The translations under genes were made by a program, and so were the position numbers. DNA of 64,000 nt from the NCBI RefSeq assembly GCF_039545135.1, contig NZ_BAABRU010000006.1:1-64000 (forward strand), read 5' to 3'. The notes beneath the pieces are model-generated. The model was not told where the DNA came from and made no database searches. It worked only from the letters and a program-made list of their open reading frames with translations. The stretch comes from Herpetosiphon gulosus. Lineage in GTDB: Bacteria > Chloroflexota > Chloroflexia > Chloroflexales > Herpetosiphonaceae. This document shows, piece by piece, positions 26,080-35,255 of the stretch; the stretch's first letter is position 1, and each line of letters begins with the position of its first letter.

Positions 26080-29010
26080 ATGACGCAACAGCCTACAATC
26101 TTAGTGATTCAACCAGATCGAGCCTTGCAAGCCTTAATTGTGCGGGTCTTGAAAACCGCTAGTTTTCAGGTGTTACGCAGCGATAGTATTCAAGCAGCTC
26201 AACTCCTCGTCGAGCAAGAGGCGCTTGATTTGGTGGTGATCGATCAGTGGATTCCCGACCACGATGCGCTGGAGTTTTGTCGTAATCTTCGTGAGCATTC
26301 AAATTTGCCGTTGCTGATGGTGGGAGCCAGCAGCGATGCCTATATGCGGGGCATTGCGCTCGATCAAGGGATTGATGATTATGTGATTACACCGTTTCAT
26401 GAAAGTGAATTTTTGGCTCGGGTGCGGGCCTTGTTGCGGCGTAGCCAACAAGCGACCCAGCAACAACAGCCGCAGTATACCGAATGTGGGGTGTTGCTGA
26501 TCAATTGGCAGGATCAGCAGGTGCGCAAATATGGCGAATTAGTTCATCTTACCAAAACTGAATGGGCCTTGCTCAAATTATTTGTTCAATATCACGGCCA
26601 AGTTTTGACCCATCGCATGCTATTACAACAGGTTTGGGGCAAAAGCTATAGCGAAGATCGGGCTTATCTGCATGCCTATATTCGGCGTTTACGTGCCAAA
26701 CTCGAAGACGACCCAACCAAACCTCAGCTAATTCACTCAGAATCGGGGATTGGCTATCGTTTTATGCGGATTGAAGCTCCTAGCCAAGCGCCGCAAGCTA
26801 ATCCGACAAGCCTTGCCCATTTGCGCCTGCCCTACCCGATCGCTGCGCTGATTGGTCGCCAGCATGAATTAACCGCCTTACAAGAACTACTGAGCAAACC
26901 CGAAGCCCGATTAATCACGATCACGGGGATGGGTGGCTCAGGCAAAACCAGCATGGCTAGCTATATTGCCCAGCAGTTACATCAAACCCAGCAAATTCCC
27001 GTGGTATTTGTTGCGCTCGATACCATCAACGACCCCAATATGGTCGCCGCAAGTCTGGCTCGCGCCGCAGGATTACGCGACCACGGCGATGATCAGTCGC
27101 TTGAACGCTTGCAGGATTGGATTAGCAATCAAACCATGCTCTTCATTTTGGATAATTTTGAGCAAGTGTTGGGGGCAGCGCCGCAAGTCAGTCAATTACT
27201 TCAGCATTGCCCAAATTTGAAAATTGTGGTCACCAGCCGGATTGTTTTGGGGGTGTATGCTGAATATGAGTTTGTGTTGCCCCCACTCGGCTTGCCCGAC
27301 CTACAACAAAGCCCACCACTTGAGCAAATTGCCGCCAGCCCAGCGGTTCAGCTATTTGTGCAGCGGGCGCAAGCGGTTGATAGTCAATTTCGCTTGACTG
27401 CTGAAAACGCTCCCATTGTGGCCGAAATTTGTGTGCGGCTTGATGGCTTGGCCTTGGCAATCGAACTAGCGGCAGTCCATAGTAAATTTTATCCGCCGAA
27501 GGTGATGTTGCAACGGCTCAACCAGCGGCTGGATTTTCTCTATCACAACAGCCCTGATCGAACGCAGCGCCAACATTCGCTGCGCGGGGCCATCGATTGG
27601 AGCTACGAACTGCTTGGCAGCTACGAACAAACAATTTTCCAAGGAATTAGTTTGTTCGATGGCAGTTTTACCCGTGAGGCGGCCCAAGCCTTGTGGCCCA
27701 ACGACGAGCCAAGCCGGATCGAACGGGTTTTGCAGCATTTGGTCAACGCTAGTTTGTTGCAACGCGAAACCAGCAGCGATGGCCTAAGTTGGTTCGCCAT
27801 GCTCGATACAATTCGTGAATATAGCTTGAGTAAATTGCCCAAAGGCGAGGCTCATTGGCTACAACAACAATTACTCGATTATTATGTTGAGTTGATGCAG
27901 CAAGCTGAACAAGCCTTTTTGGTGAGCAACCACACAGGCTGGATCAAACGGCTCGAGCGCGAACTGCCAACAATTCGCAGCATTCTCGCATGGGGCATTC
28001 AGCAAGAGTATAGCTTGGCAGTCTGGCAATTATGTGCGAGTTTTTGGCGCTTTTGGCACGAACAAGGCCATATCAGCGAAGGTCGCGAATGGCTCGCCAA
28101 AATCCAACACCTGCAACCAAGCACCATTCCCTTGGCGATACGCGATAAAGTACGGCTTGGAGCAGGCGTTTTGGCCTTTATCCAAGATGATTATGCGGCA
28201 GCCAATCAGGCTTTTGGTGAAGTGTTGGTCGAGCCACGCGCCGAACATCAACCCAAAGCAATCGCTCATGCATTAACTAACATCGGCATGGTTGCCTATT
28301 GGCAAGGGCGTTATGACGAAGCAATTCAGGCCTTAGAAGAAAGCTTACCTCTATTAAAAATGCTTGATGATCGCTATGGCATGGCCAGCAGTTTGCGCCA
28401 TTTGGGCATGAGTCAGTTGGTACATCATGGCTCACGCAGTGCTTTGGCGCTGTTGGCCGAGAGTCTCAGCTTCTATCAAGAGCTTGGCAGCAAAAGTGGC
28501 ATCGGCACCGCCATGGGGTTTTATGGCAGGGCTTTATTAATTTATGGCGATGATCACGAGGCTCAACAATGGCTCGAACAAAGCATCGCCATGCTTGAGC
28601 CATTGGGCAATTGGCCAGCGATGGCCCGCAGCCAAACCTTTTTGGGGCGAGTAGCCTTGGCCCAACGCCGTTATGCAGATGCTCAACAATTGCTCAGCCA
28701 AAGTTTAGCGACCCTTTATCGGGTTGGCGATCGCGAAGGCGTGGCCGCTTCAATCGAGGGTTTAGCGGTTTGGAGTGCACTCAACCAGCAGCCTGATCGA
28801 GCACACGCACTTTGGAGCGGCGCACATTGGCTACGTGAAGTAATTGGCGCACCAATTCCGCCTGCCGACTATCAGGCGCTACGCCGCATGTTACCCCAAT
28901 CTTTCAGTTTTATTCAGCAAGCTCAAACGCCAAAATCACTGCGCCACTTGGTTGGCTGCGCCTTAGCCAGCGATTGTAACTCGTTGGGCTGCGATGAGCA
29001 TGAGCAATAA
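26080..29010 (+). CDS. Receiver-winged helix-NB-ARC-TPR transcriptional regulator
   Basis: 976 residues. Residues 1-125 are a receiver-like domain with Asp in VVIDQWIP, but one residue of the acidic pocket is replaced (VIQPD) and the conserved Lys is Thr (YVITPF). An OmpR-type winged helix follows (about 135-228; GELVHLTKTEWALL and HAYIRRLRAKLE). Next is an NB-ARC ATPase with Walker A GMGGSGKTS (about 286-294) and Walker B FILDNFEQV, then TPR repeats to the end. The layout resembles AfsR/MalT-like STAND activators with a response-regulator N-terminus. It probably switches by nucleotide and ligand binding instead of phosphorylation. AGGAGG precedes the start in an AT-rich promoter. Target genes unknown. 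Confidence 0.9.
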   Translation: MTQQPTILVIQPDRALQALIVRVLKTASFQVLRSDSIQAAQLLVEQEALDLVVIDQWIPDHDALEFCRNLREHSNLPLLMVGASSDAYMRGIALDQGIDDYVITPFHESEFLARVRALLRRSQQATQQQQPQYTECGVLLINWQDQQVRKYGELVHLTKTEWALLKLFVQYHGQVLTHRMLLQQVWGKSYSEDRAYLHAYIRRLRAKLEDDPTKPQLIHSESGIGYRFMRIEAPSQAPQANPTSLAHLRLPYPIAALIGRQHELTALQELLSKPEARLITITGMGGSGKTSMASYIAQQLHQTQQIPVVFVALDTINDPNMVAASLARAAGLRDHGDDQSLERLQDWISNQTMLFILDNFEQVLGAAPQVSQLLQHCPNLKIVVTSRIVLGVYAEYEFVLPPLGLPDLQQSPPLEQIAASPAVQLFVQRAQAVDSQFRLTAENAPIVAEICVRLDGLALAIELAAVHSKFYPPKVMLQRLNQRLDFLYHNSPDRTQRQHSLRGAIDWSYELLGSYEQTIFQGISLFDGSFTREAAQALWPNDEPSRIERVLQHLVNASLLQRETSSDGLSWFAMLDTIREYSLSKLPKGEAHWLQQQLLDYYVELMQQAEQAFLVSNHTGWIKRLERELPTIRSILAWGIQQEYSLAVWQLCASFWRFWHEQGHISEGREWLAKIQHLQPSTIPLAIRDKVRLGAGVLAFIQDDYAAANQAFGEVLVEPRAEHQPKAIAHALTNIGMVAYWQGRYDEAIQALEESLPLLKMLDDRYGMASSLRHLGMSQLVHHGSRSALALLAESLSFYQELGSKSGIGTAMGFYGRALLIYGDDHEAQQWLEQSIAMLEPLGNWPAMARSQTFLGRVALAQRRYADAQQLLSQSLATLYRVGDREGVAASIEGLAVWSALNQQPDRAHALWSGAHWLREVIGAPIPPADYQALRRMLPQSFSFIQQAQTPKSLRHLVGCALASDCNSLGCDEHEQ

Positions 29011-29128
29011 CATAATGTGCTCTAATGATACTGGTACAATAGTTTCAACATTGTTCACAACGACTCAGCAGAAATAAATTAATGCGCAGAAGTGCAATCT
29101 CCCGATCTCCAAGCTATAAGGAATAAGC

Positions 29129-30574
29129 ATGACCCGTCAACTACCGCGACAGCTTGAAGCGTATCGCGATTTATTGAATGAAACTGAACTAAATCAACTG
29201 CTTGAAAGTATCAATCAGCCTTTGCCCAGTGGTTTGCGCACCAATCCGCTCAAGGCAAGTGTGAATGCCCCTCAAGCATGGCAACAACAGTATGGATGGC
29301 AACTTGAGCAAGTGCCATTTTGCCAAACAGGCTGGCAATTGCGCAACGAGGTTGGCAATTTAAGCCGCACCGTCGAGCATCAAATGGGCCATTACTACAT
29401 CCAAGATGCTGCATCCATGTTGCCCGTCGAGCTTTTTGAATTGCAACCTGAGGCTGAACCCAGCGTGCTGGATTTGACTGCCGCGCCTGGAGGCAAAACC
29501 ACTCATATTATTTCGCAGTTTGAAGATCGTGGGCTGGTAGTTGCCAATGACAGCAATTTACAACGCATCGCCGGCCTCAAAGGCAACATCCAACGCTGGG
29601 GTAGCACCTCGGCGGTCATCACCAACCAACCAGGTGAACGTATGGGCCGTTGGTTGCCTGAACAATTTGATTATGTCTTGTTGGATGCGCCGTGTAGCGG
29701 TGAAGCGCTCCGTACCAGCGAACGCCATACCAGCCGTCTGGTTTCGAGCCATGAACGCAACACCCTGCAACAACGCCAAATTAAGTTGCTTGAAAGTGCC
29801 TTGCAAGCGGCCCGACCCAACGGCCATGTGGTTTACTCGACCTGTAGCCTTGCGCCAGAAGAAGATGAAGCTGTGCTCGATGCGCTGCTCAAGCGCTATC
29901 CCGAGCAAATTCAAATTATGTCAATTCCAGCCAATGTACCAATTGAAGCACCTGGCTTGTTGGCGGCAGGCTCGCAAAATTACGACCCAAGCATCGCCAA
30001 TGCTTTGCGCTTGTGGCCGCATCTCTACAACACCGCCGGATTTTTCGCTGCGCTGATCGTCAAGCGCGATCAGATTGCCACACCCAACCTTGAGCGACCG
30101 CAACAAACCCTCGCCAAAGCTGGCTATAAAGCCGTCACAAATGAGGAACAGCGCCAAATTCTGGATACATTGCACGCTGTTTATGGCTTTGATTTGCGCC
30201 AAATCTTAACAACCAAAGGCCTTAGTTTATGGCGCAACGGCAAAACAATTCAGGCGATTCCTGAGCGCTGGCTAAGCAATTTTGAGCAATTTCCCTTTGT
30301 CAGTGCGGGGATTCAGGTTGGCAAACTATCGCGGCATGGTTTTCAGCCAGCCCACGATTTAGCCTCGCGTTACGCCGAGCAATTCAGCCAGCAACAGCTA
30401 ACAATCAGCGATCAGCAGCTTGACGATTGGCTAGCACGGCGCGATTTAGTGATTAAAACCAGCCAATATCCTAATGGCAGCGTCGTGGTAGTGCGTGATC
30501 AACAGCAACGTTACCTTGGTTTAGGCCAAATCGACGGCAACAGCTTGGAAAATTTGCTGCCACATTGGCAATAA
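29129..30574 (+). CDS. RsmF-like rRNA (cytosine-C5) methyltransferase
   Basis: 481 residues of the NOL1/NOP2/Sun family. SAM-binding motif LDLTAAPGGKTT (about 112), the PC-motif cysteine in LLDAPCSGE and the second catalytic cysteine in YSTCSLAPEEDEAV are all present. A C-terminal extension (about 305-481) fits the extra RNA-binding domains of RsmF/YebU. It should methylate one cytosine in 16S rRNA on the 30S subunit. AAGGAATAAGC precedes the ATG. The position modified cannot be read from sequence. Confidence 0.9.
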   Translation: MTRQLPRQLEAYRDLLNETELNQLLESINQPLPSGLRTNPLKASVNAPQAWQQQYGWQLEQVPFCQTGWQLRNEVGNLSRTVEHQMGHYYIQDAASMLPVELFELQPEAEPSVLDLTAAPGGKTTHIISQFEDRGLVVANDSNLQRIAGLKGNIQRWGSTSAVITNQPGERMGRWLPEQFDYVLLDAPCSGEALRTSERHTSRLVSSHERNTLQQRQIKLLESALQAARPNGHVVYSTCSLAPEEDEAVLDALLKRYPEQIQIMSIPANVPIEAPGLLAAGSQNYDPSIANALRLWPHLYNTAGFFAALIVKRDQIATPNLERPQQTLAKAGYKAVTNEEQRQILDTLHAVYGFDLRQILTTKGLSLWRNGKTIQAIPERWLSNFEQFPFVSAGIQVGKLSRHGFQPAHDLASRYAEQFSQQQLTISDQQLDDWLARRDLVIKTSQYPNGSVVVVRDQQQRYLGLGQIDGNSLENLLPHWQ

Positions 30575-30576
30575 CC

Positions 30577-30772
30577 AGAGGGTTCAGGGGTTAGGGGTCA
30601 GAGGTTAGGGGTCAGAAGGGCTGAAACCACGAAGAACACGAAGAGCGCGAAGGGTCTGGGTTTACGTTGTTTATGTATGAACCTTGCTCCTTGACACCGT
30701 TGCGATAAAAGCTAACTTCTGGCAACTAAAGTTCCAGTCCCTGACCCCTGCCCCCTAATCCCTGAACCCTCT
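30577..30772. repeat. MITE-like intergenic repeat, copy 1
   Basis: About 196 bp with terminal inverted repeats: AGAGGGTTCAGGG at the left end and its complement CCCTGAACCCTCT at the right, with similarity continuing about 24 bp. Inside are extra AGGGGTCAG units and a CACGAAGAACACGAAG block. The right end overlaps the stop codon of the peptidase E gene. Related copies are at 31542-31659 and 35153-35246. No protein is encoded. Confidence 0.7.
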
Positions 30773-31436
30773 AGCCAAACTGTTTCCAATGGCCCTCGGA
30801 AATCACCTCAACCTGACCATCGACAACCTGCATCGCCGTTTGATCATCGATCGCATAGGCTGGCTCAGCGATACTAGCAGCCCATTTTTCAGCATTAGCC
30901 AGTATGTTATGCGGCAGGTCTGGGTGATCAAGGTGCGGAAATATCGAAAAATTGACCATGCCCAGTGTGCGATCGCCGCCTGTTGGTGGTCGCCAACCTA
31001 CAAAGTACTCGCCAATGCGTGGCGTTAGCACCATGCTGCCAGCACTCAAGCCTACATAGACCAGATTGCTCAGGCTCGGCAAAAGCTCAGCCAAGCCCGA
31101 TTGCTGCATCCAATAACCCAGATAGAGCGGATCACCACCGCCAACCAGCAGCACATCACATTGCTGGACGACCGGAACCCAGCGTGATCGATCAATACTG
31201 GGCAGTGCCGTCAATTCCAAAACCCCCAAAGATTTCCAGCCTAACTCGCACATCGGTGTTTGTGGTTCATTGCCGCTGATAAAGCGCCAAGCACTATCGA
31301 TGCCATTTGAATTAGCATAACTGGCGGTTGGGATACAGAGGGCATTGCATTGGTCAATTGGTTTACCGAGCAGCTTCACCAATGTGGCGTGAATACTTGG
31401 ATTGGTAATTCCAGCCGAGGTCAGCAGATACTTCAT
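30771..31436 (-). CDS. Peptidase E-like (S51) alpha-aspartyl dipeptidase
   Basis: 221 residues from the ATG at 31436, behind AGGAG. The S51 fold is shown by LLTSAGITNP at the N-terminus, LLVGGGDPLYL and the nucleophile elbow GLSAGSM, with a further segment VNFSIFPHLDHPD that carries the probable catalytic His. Family members cut Asp-X dipeptides in the cytosol; some relatives are cyanophycinases. The stop codon lies within the inverted repeat of a mobile-looking element, so the last residues may differ from homologues. Confidence 0.85.
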   Translation of the reverse strand: MKYLLTSAGITNPSIHATLVKLLGKPIDQCNALCIPTASYANSNGIDSAWRFISGNEPQTPMCELGWKSLGVLELTALPSIDRSRWVPVVQQCDVLLVGGGDPLYLGYWMQQSGLAELLPSLSNLVYVGLSAGSMVLTPRIGEYFVGWRPPTGGDRTLGMVNFSIFPHLDHPDLPHNILANAEKWAASIAEPAYAIDDQTAMQVVDGQVEVISEGHWKQFG

Positions 31437-31541
31437 CAAGGTTACTCCTACCAAATTTCATCGATTAGCTTTGTATAAAATAGCTCATTTGTTCGATTAT
31501 ATAAGCCCTGTCAAGCTCAAGCAAACATGGCTATTGATTGA

Positions 31542-31659
31542 TCCGCGAAGAGCACAAAGAGCAGGAAGGGCGTAACCGCGAAGTGCACGAAGGGGCTCTG
31601 CTTTCACGTTCTTCATGTATTGTACCCTGATGCCTCGCCCCTGATCCCTGACCCCTCGA
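31542..31659. repeat. MITE-like intergenic repeat, copy 2 (partial)
   Basis: It carries CGCGAAGAGCACAAAGAGCA and CGCGAAGTGCACGAAGG blocks, then ACGTTCTTCATGTATTG, which matches the inner part of copy 1, and a right end CCCTGATCCCTGACCCCT. No left inverted repeat is visible. The rest of 31437-31790 is AT-rich and should hold the promoters of peptidase E and the ABC operon. Confidence 0.6.
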
Positions 31660-31790
31660 ATCGTCTGCGCCAAAGCCCCAATGTTGCTCGCTGAAATGCC
31701 TAGACATTTATTTGACAAACAGCGATCAGCCGTCTACAATTAACACTTTGTTGATACTTGATATCAATAATCAGATAGAAAGGTTTGGCA

Positions 31791-33320
31791 ATGCGGCGTT
31801 TAACTCAGCTTTTGGGGCTGATTCTAATAATACAAAGCTTAGTGGCGTGTGGTACATCCAGTGAAACACCTCAAACAACAACTTCAACCAGCAATTCAAA
31901 TGGCGAATTACGAATTGGCACGGGCATCAATTTGCCAGCCAGCCTTGATGTAGCTCAAGGCTCGAACGGCTACAATATGCTGACATATGGAGCAGGCGAA
32001 ACCTTGATGCGTTTTACGCCCAACAATCAGCTAGAACCATGGTTAGCTGAAAGCGTTACCGCGCTTGATTCAAACACCTGGCAAATCAAATTGCGCCAAG
32101 GTATTCGCTTTCACGATGGCAGCGAACTCAAGGCCAACGATGTGCTTAATTCATTCAACAGCAGTTGGCAAAACCTTAGTGGCGCTAAAAATTTCATTCC
32201 TGCGGATACCAAAGTCAGCGTGGTTGATGATTACATTCTGACCTTAACCACCAGCCAAGCCGAGGGCAGCATTCCCTATAGCTTGACCAACTGGAATTTC
32301 GTAATCCATAAGCCTGAGGTCAATGGCATTTCGATTTTAACAGGTATGTATCAGCCAATCAGCCTTGAAAAAGATCAAGAGTTGGTGCTCGAACGTTTTG
32401 CCAATTATTGGGATGGTCAGGCAGGGCTGAAAAAAATCAGCGTCAAGAAAATTCCCGATGCCAATGCTCGTGCGTTGGCTTTACAAAGCGGCGATTTGGA
32501 TCTCCTGACCAATGTTTCGCCCGATGTTGCCCGTGGATTACCCGCCGACATTGAGATTCAGAGCGTGGCTGGCACTCGCATGCATTATGTTATGTTGGAT
32601 AGTGCCCATCCACCATTTGATGATCGACTGGTGCGTCAAGCCATGGCCCTAGCGATTGATCGTCAAGCCTTATTGCAAGCGACGCTGGATGGCCAAGGGG
32701 CAGTCGCCACCAATCTTTATCCAGCAACGGTGGGAATTGAGCTGGTTGAGGCCCAAATTTTTGACCCAGCCCAAGCGGCGAGTTTGCTTGATCAAGCAGG
32801 TTGGGCGGTGGGCAGCGACGGTATGCGTAGCAAAAATGGTCAGCCGCTGGCCTTTACCTTGCACAGCTACCCTGGCCGCGCCGAACTAACCTTGATGGCG
32901 ATCGCAATTCAAGCCCAACTCCAAACCCTTGGGATCAAAGTCGAAGTAAACGAAGTTGCTGATATTGGCGAAGTGCTCGAAAAAGGCAATTTCCATGCCA
33001 GCATGTATTCAATAGGAACCTCGAGCGACCCCCAATATACGGTTGGCATTACCTTAGTTGCAGGCGCGGCCTACAATTATGCTGGCTATAACAATCCAGC
33101 GATTGAAAGTGCCTTTGCTGAACTGCGAGCCGAGCAAGACCCAAGCAAACGAATTGCGATTGCCAAACGCATCCAAACCGAGGTCAAAAATGATCCAACC
33201 AACCTTTATTTGACCAGTCCACCGCTGATCAGCGCCTATCGCAAGGGCAGCATTAGTGGCTATGTGCCCAATCCCAACGATGTCTATTTGATTACCAAGG
33301 ATTTGAAACTTAATCAATGA
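31791..33320 (+). CDS. ABC transporter solute-binding lipoprotein, family 5 (peptide type)
   Basis: 509 residues from the ATG at 31791, behind AGAAAGG. Lipoprotein signal with lipobox LVAC. Family 5 features include WQIKLRQGIRFHDGSELKANDV and an ADDV-like segment, plus AMALAIDRQALL in the second lobe. The ligand is a peptide, nickel chelate or similar; it cannot be told from sequence. The stop overlaps the next start (ATGA), so the three ABC genes form an operon. It could feed on peptides released by the proteases and wall hydrolases nearby. Confidence 0.92.
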   Translation: MRRLTQLLGLILIIQSLVACGTSSETPQTTTSTSNSNGELRIGTGINLPASLDVAQGSNGYNMLTYGAGETLMRFTPNNQLEPWLAESVTALDSNTWQIKLRQGIRFHDGSELKANDVLNSFNSSWQNLSGAKNFIPADTKVSVVDDYILTLTTSQAEGSIPYSLTNWNFVIHKPEVNGISILTGMYQPISLEKDQELVLERFANYWDGQAGLKKISVKKIPDANARALALQSGDLDLLTNVSPDVARGLPADIEIQSVAGTRMHYVMLDSAHPPFDDRLVRQAMALAIDRQALLQATLDGQGAVATNLYPATVGIELVEAQIFDPAQAASLLDQAGWAVGSDGMRSKNGQPLAFTLHSYPGRAELTLMAIAIQAQLQTLGIKVEVNEVADIGEVLEKGNFHASMYSIGTSSDPQYTVGITLVAGAAYNYAGYNNPAIESAFAELRAEQDPSKRIAIAKRIQTEVKNDPTNLYLTSPPLISAYRKGSISGYVPNPNDVYLITKDLKLNQ

Positions 33321-34267
33321 GCATTCCGTTGCCGCAATTTGCAGGGCGCTTGCTCAGCGGGCTGCTAGTGTTGTGGATGGTCAGCATGCTGGCATTTCTG
33401 ATCATCCATATGGCCCCCGGTGATCCAGCTCGAATGTTGTTGAGCGCCAGCGGCCTTGATGCGCCGCCCGCCGAAGCTGTGGCGCAAAAACGGCGTGAGC
33501 TAGGGCTTAATCGTCCACTGCTCAGCCAATATGCCAGCTGGATTGGCGGAGTAGTACAGGGCGATTTTGGGGTCAGCTATCGTTCGGGCAAGCCAGTTTG
33601 GCTGATGTATCGCGAACGTCTGCCCGCCACCTTACTAATGGCGGGCTTGGCGCTCACAGTTTCGCTGAGCATTGCCATTCCCTTGGGATTGATCAGCGCG
33701 ATCAAGCGCCATAGTTTGTTGGATCATGCGGCGCAATTTTTGGCCGTGATTGGTGCGGCAATTCCTGGCTTTTGGATTGCGCTGGTGTTGATTTTGGTGT
33801 TTGCAGCCAAATTACGCTGGTTGCCAGCCCTGGGCAGTGCCACATTTAAAGGCATGTTATTGCCAGCCATCGTTTTAGCCTTGCCAAATATTGCCCTCAC
33901 ATCACGCTTGATACGGGCGACCACCCTCGATGTGCTTAATCAACAGTATATCGTGACGGCCCGAGCCAAAGGACGCTCCGAATATGGCTTATTGTTTGGG
34001 CATGCGCTTCCTAATATTGCAGCCAGCTTAATCACCCCAATCAGCCTAGAATTGGCCTTTTTGCTAACTGGCACGGTGATTATCGAAACTGTATTTGCCT
34101 ATCCTGGGGTTGGGCGAATGGCGGTCGAGGCAGCCTTAGTGGGCGATATGCCAGTTTTGGGCTTGGCAGTGTTGATCGCAGGGGGAATGTATGTTATCGC
34201 TAACTGGTGCGCTGACCTCGGCATGGCAGCGCTTGACCCACGGCTCCGTCAAAACACCGCCAATTGA
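33317..34267 (+). CDS. ABC transporter permease, DppB-like
   Basis: 316 residues with six predicted membrane segments. The N-terminal HMAPGDPA motif is typical of DppB/OppB. The EAA loop, which docks the ATPase, is at about 210-235 (VTARAKGRSEYGLLFGHALPN). It is co-translated with the binding-protein gene and overlaps the next permease gene. Confidence 0.93.
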   Translation: MSIPLPQFAGRLLSGLLVLWMVSMLAFLIIHMAPGDPARMLLSASGLDAPPAEAVAQKRRELGLNRPLLSQYASWIGGVVQGDFGVSYRSGKPVWLMYRERLPATLLMAGLALTVSLSIAIPLGLISAIKRHSLLDHAAQFLAVIGAAIPGFWIALVLILVFAAKLRWLPALGSATFKGMLLPAIVLALPNIALTSRLIRATTLDVLNQQYIVTARAKGRSEYGLLFGHALPNIAASLITPISLELAFLLTGTVIIETVFAYPGVGRMAVEAALVGDMPVLGLAVLIAGGMYVIANWCADLGMAALDPRLRQNTAN

Positions 34268-35105
34268 GCAGGCTGAGCAACGTGCCAAACCACAGCTGAG
34301 CCACATCGGAAAATTAGCCGCTGGCGGATTGTTGTGTATGCTGATAGCGGTGATCGTTGGCCCATGGCTCTGGCAGGTTGATCCGCTAGCGCAGAATATT
34401 GGGCAGCGCCTAGCCTCGCCATCAGTGAGCCATCCCTTTGGCACCGACCAATTTGGCCGTGATGTGCTCGCACGAATTTTGGTTGGCGGACGTTGGTCGT
34501 TGTTTGGAGCAGGCTTCGTGTGCCTTGGTACAAGCTGTTTGGGCTTGGGCTTGGGGGCATGCTGTGCCTTGGGGCCACGCTGGCTGGATTATCTACTGAG
34601 TCGGATTACCGAAACCTTTCAAGCCATTCCACCAGTGTTGCTGGCCCTTGCCTTGAGCGCAATTCTCTCGCGTTCGTTTAGCAATTTATTGCTGGCGCTG
34701 ATTTTGACCAACTGGACGTGGTATGCCCGCATGTATCGCGCCTTGATCCTCAAAGAATTAGCAATGCCCTACATTGAAGGTGCGCAAGCAATTGGCGTAA
34801 AACCACTGGCGATTTTGCTGCGCCATGTGCTACCCAACCTGTTTGGGGCGATGGTTGTGATTGCCACAACCAACTTTGGCAGCGTGATTTTGAATCTGTC
34901 AGCCTTATCGTTTATTGGCTTTGGCCTGAATCCGCCAACCCCTGAATGGGGCAATTTGATCAACGAATCACGGGCATTTTTTCAACGCGAACCACGGCTG
35001 ATGATCATTCCAGGCCTGTGTATTGCCACAACCGTGCTATGGCTCAACTTGCTTGGCAATGCCCTGCGCGATCGTTTGGATCGCTATCAAGGGATCAGGG
35101 ATTAG
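34191..35105 (+). CDS. ABC transporter permease, DppC-like
   Basis: 304 residues. DppC-type N-terminus (HPFGTDQFGRDVLARILVGG) and an EAA loop (GAQAIGVKPLAILLRHVLPN). The ATG at 34191 lies 77 bp inside the dppB-like gene behind AGGGGG; a shorter start cannot be excluded. No ATPase genes (DppD/DppF type) follow, so the importer must borrow ATPases encoded elsewhere. Confidence 0.9.
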   Translation: MLSLTGALTSAWQRLTHGSVKTPPIEQAEQRAKPQLSHIGKLAAGGLLCMLIAVIVGPWLWQVDPLAQNIGQRLASPSVSHPFGTDQFGRDVLARILVGGRWSLFGAGFVCLGTSCLGLGLGACCALGPRWLDYLLSRITETFQAIPPVLLALALSAILSRSFSNLLLALILTNWTWYARMYRALILKELAMPYIEGAQAIGVKPLAILLRHVLPNLFGAMVVIATTNFGSVILNLSALSFIGFGLNPPTPEWGNLINESRAFFQREPRLMIIPGLCIATTVLWLNLLGNALRDRLDRYQGIRD

Positions 35106-35152
35106 CTGTCAGAAGTCTGGAGTTTTTAACCCAGCGGTGCAGAGCAGATTTA

Positions 35153-35246
35153 GGAATAAGGGGCCAGCGATCAGGAGTCATGATTGATGCTTGGACTCGG
35201 TAATTTAAAGCTGACCCCTCATCCCCGAATCCTGACCCCTTATTCC
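35153..35246. repeat. MITE-like intergenic repeat, copy 3
   Basis: The ends GGAATAAGGGG and CCCCTTATTCC form an 11-bp perfect terminal inverted repeat. CTGACCCCT and CCTGACCCC units inside link it to copies 1 and 2. A further GGGATCAGGGATTAG piece overlaps the end of the dppC-like gene. Confidence 0.6.
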
Positions 35247-35255
35247 TTGGTGGAT

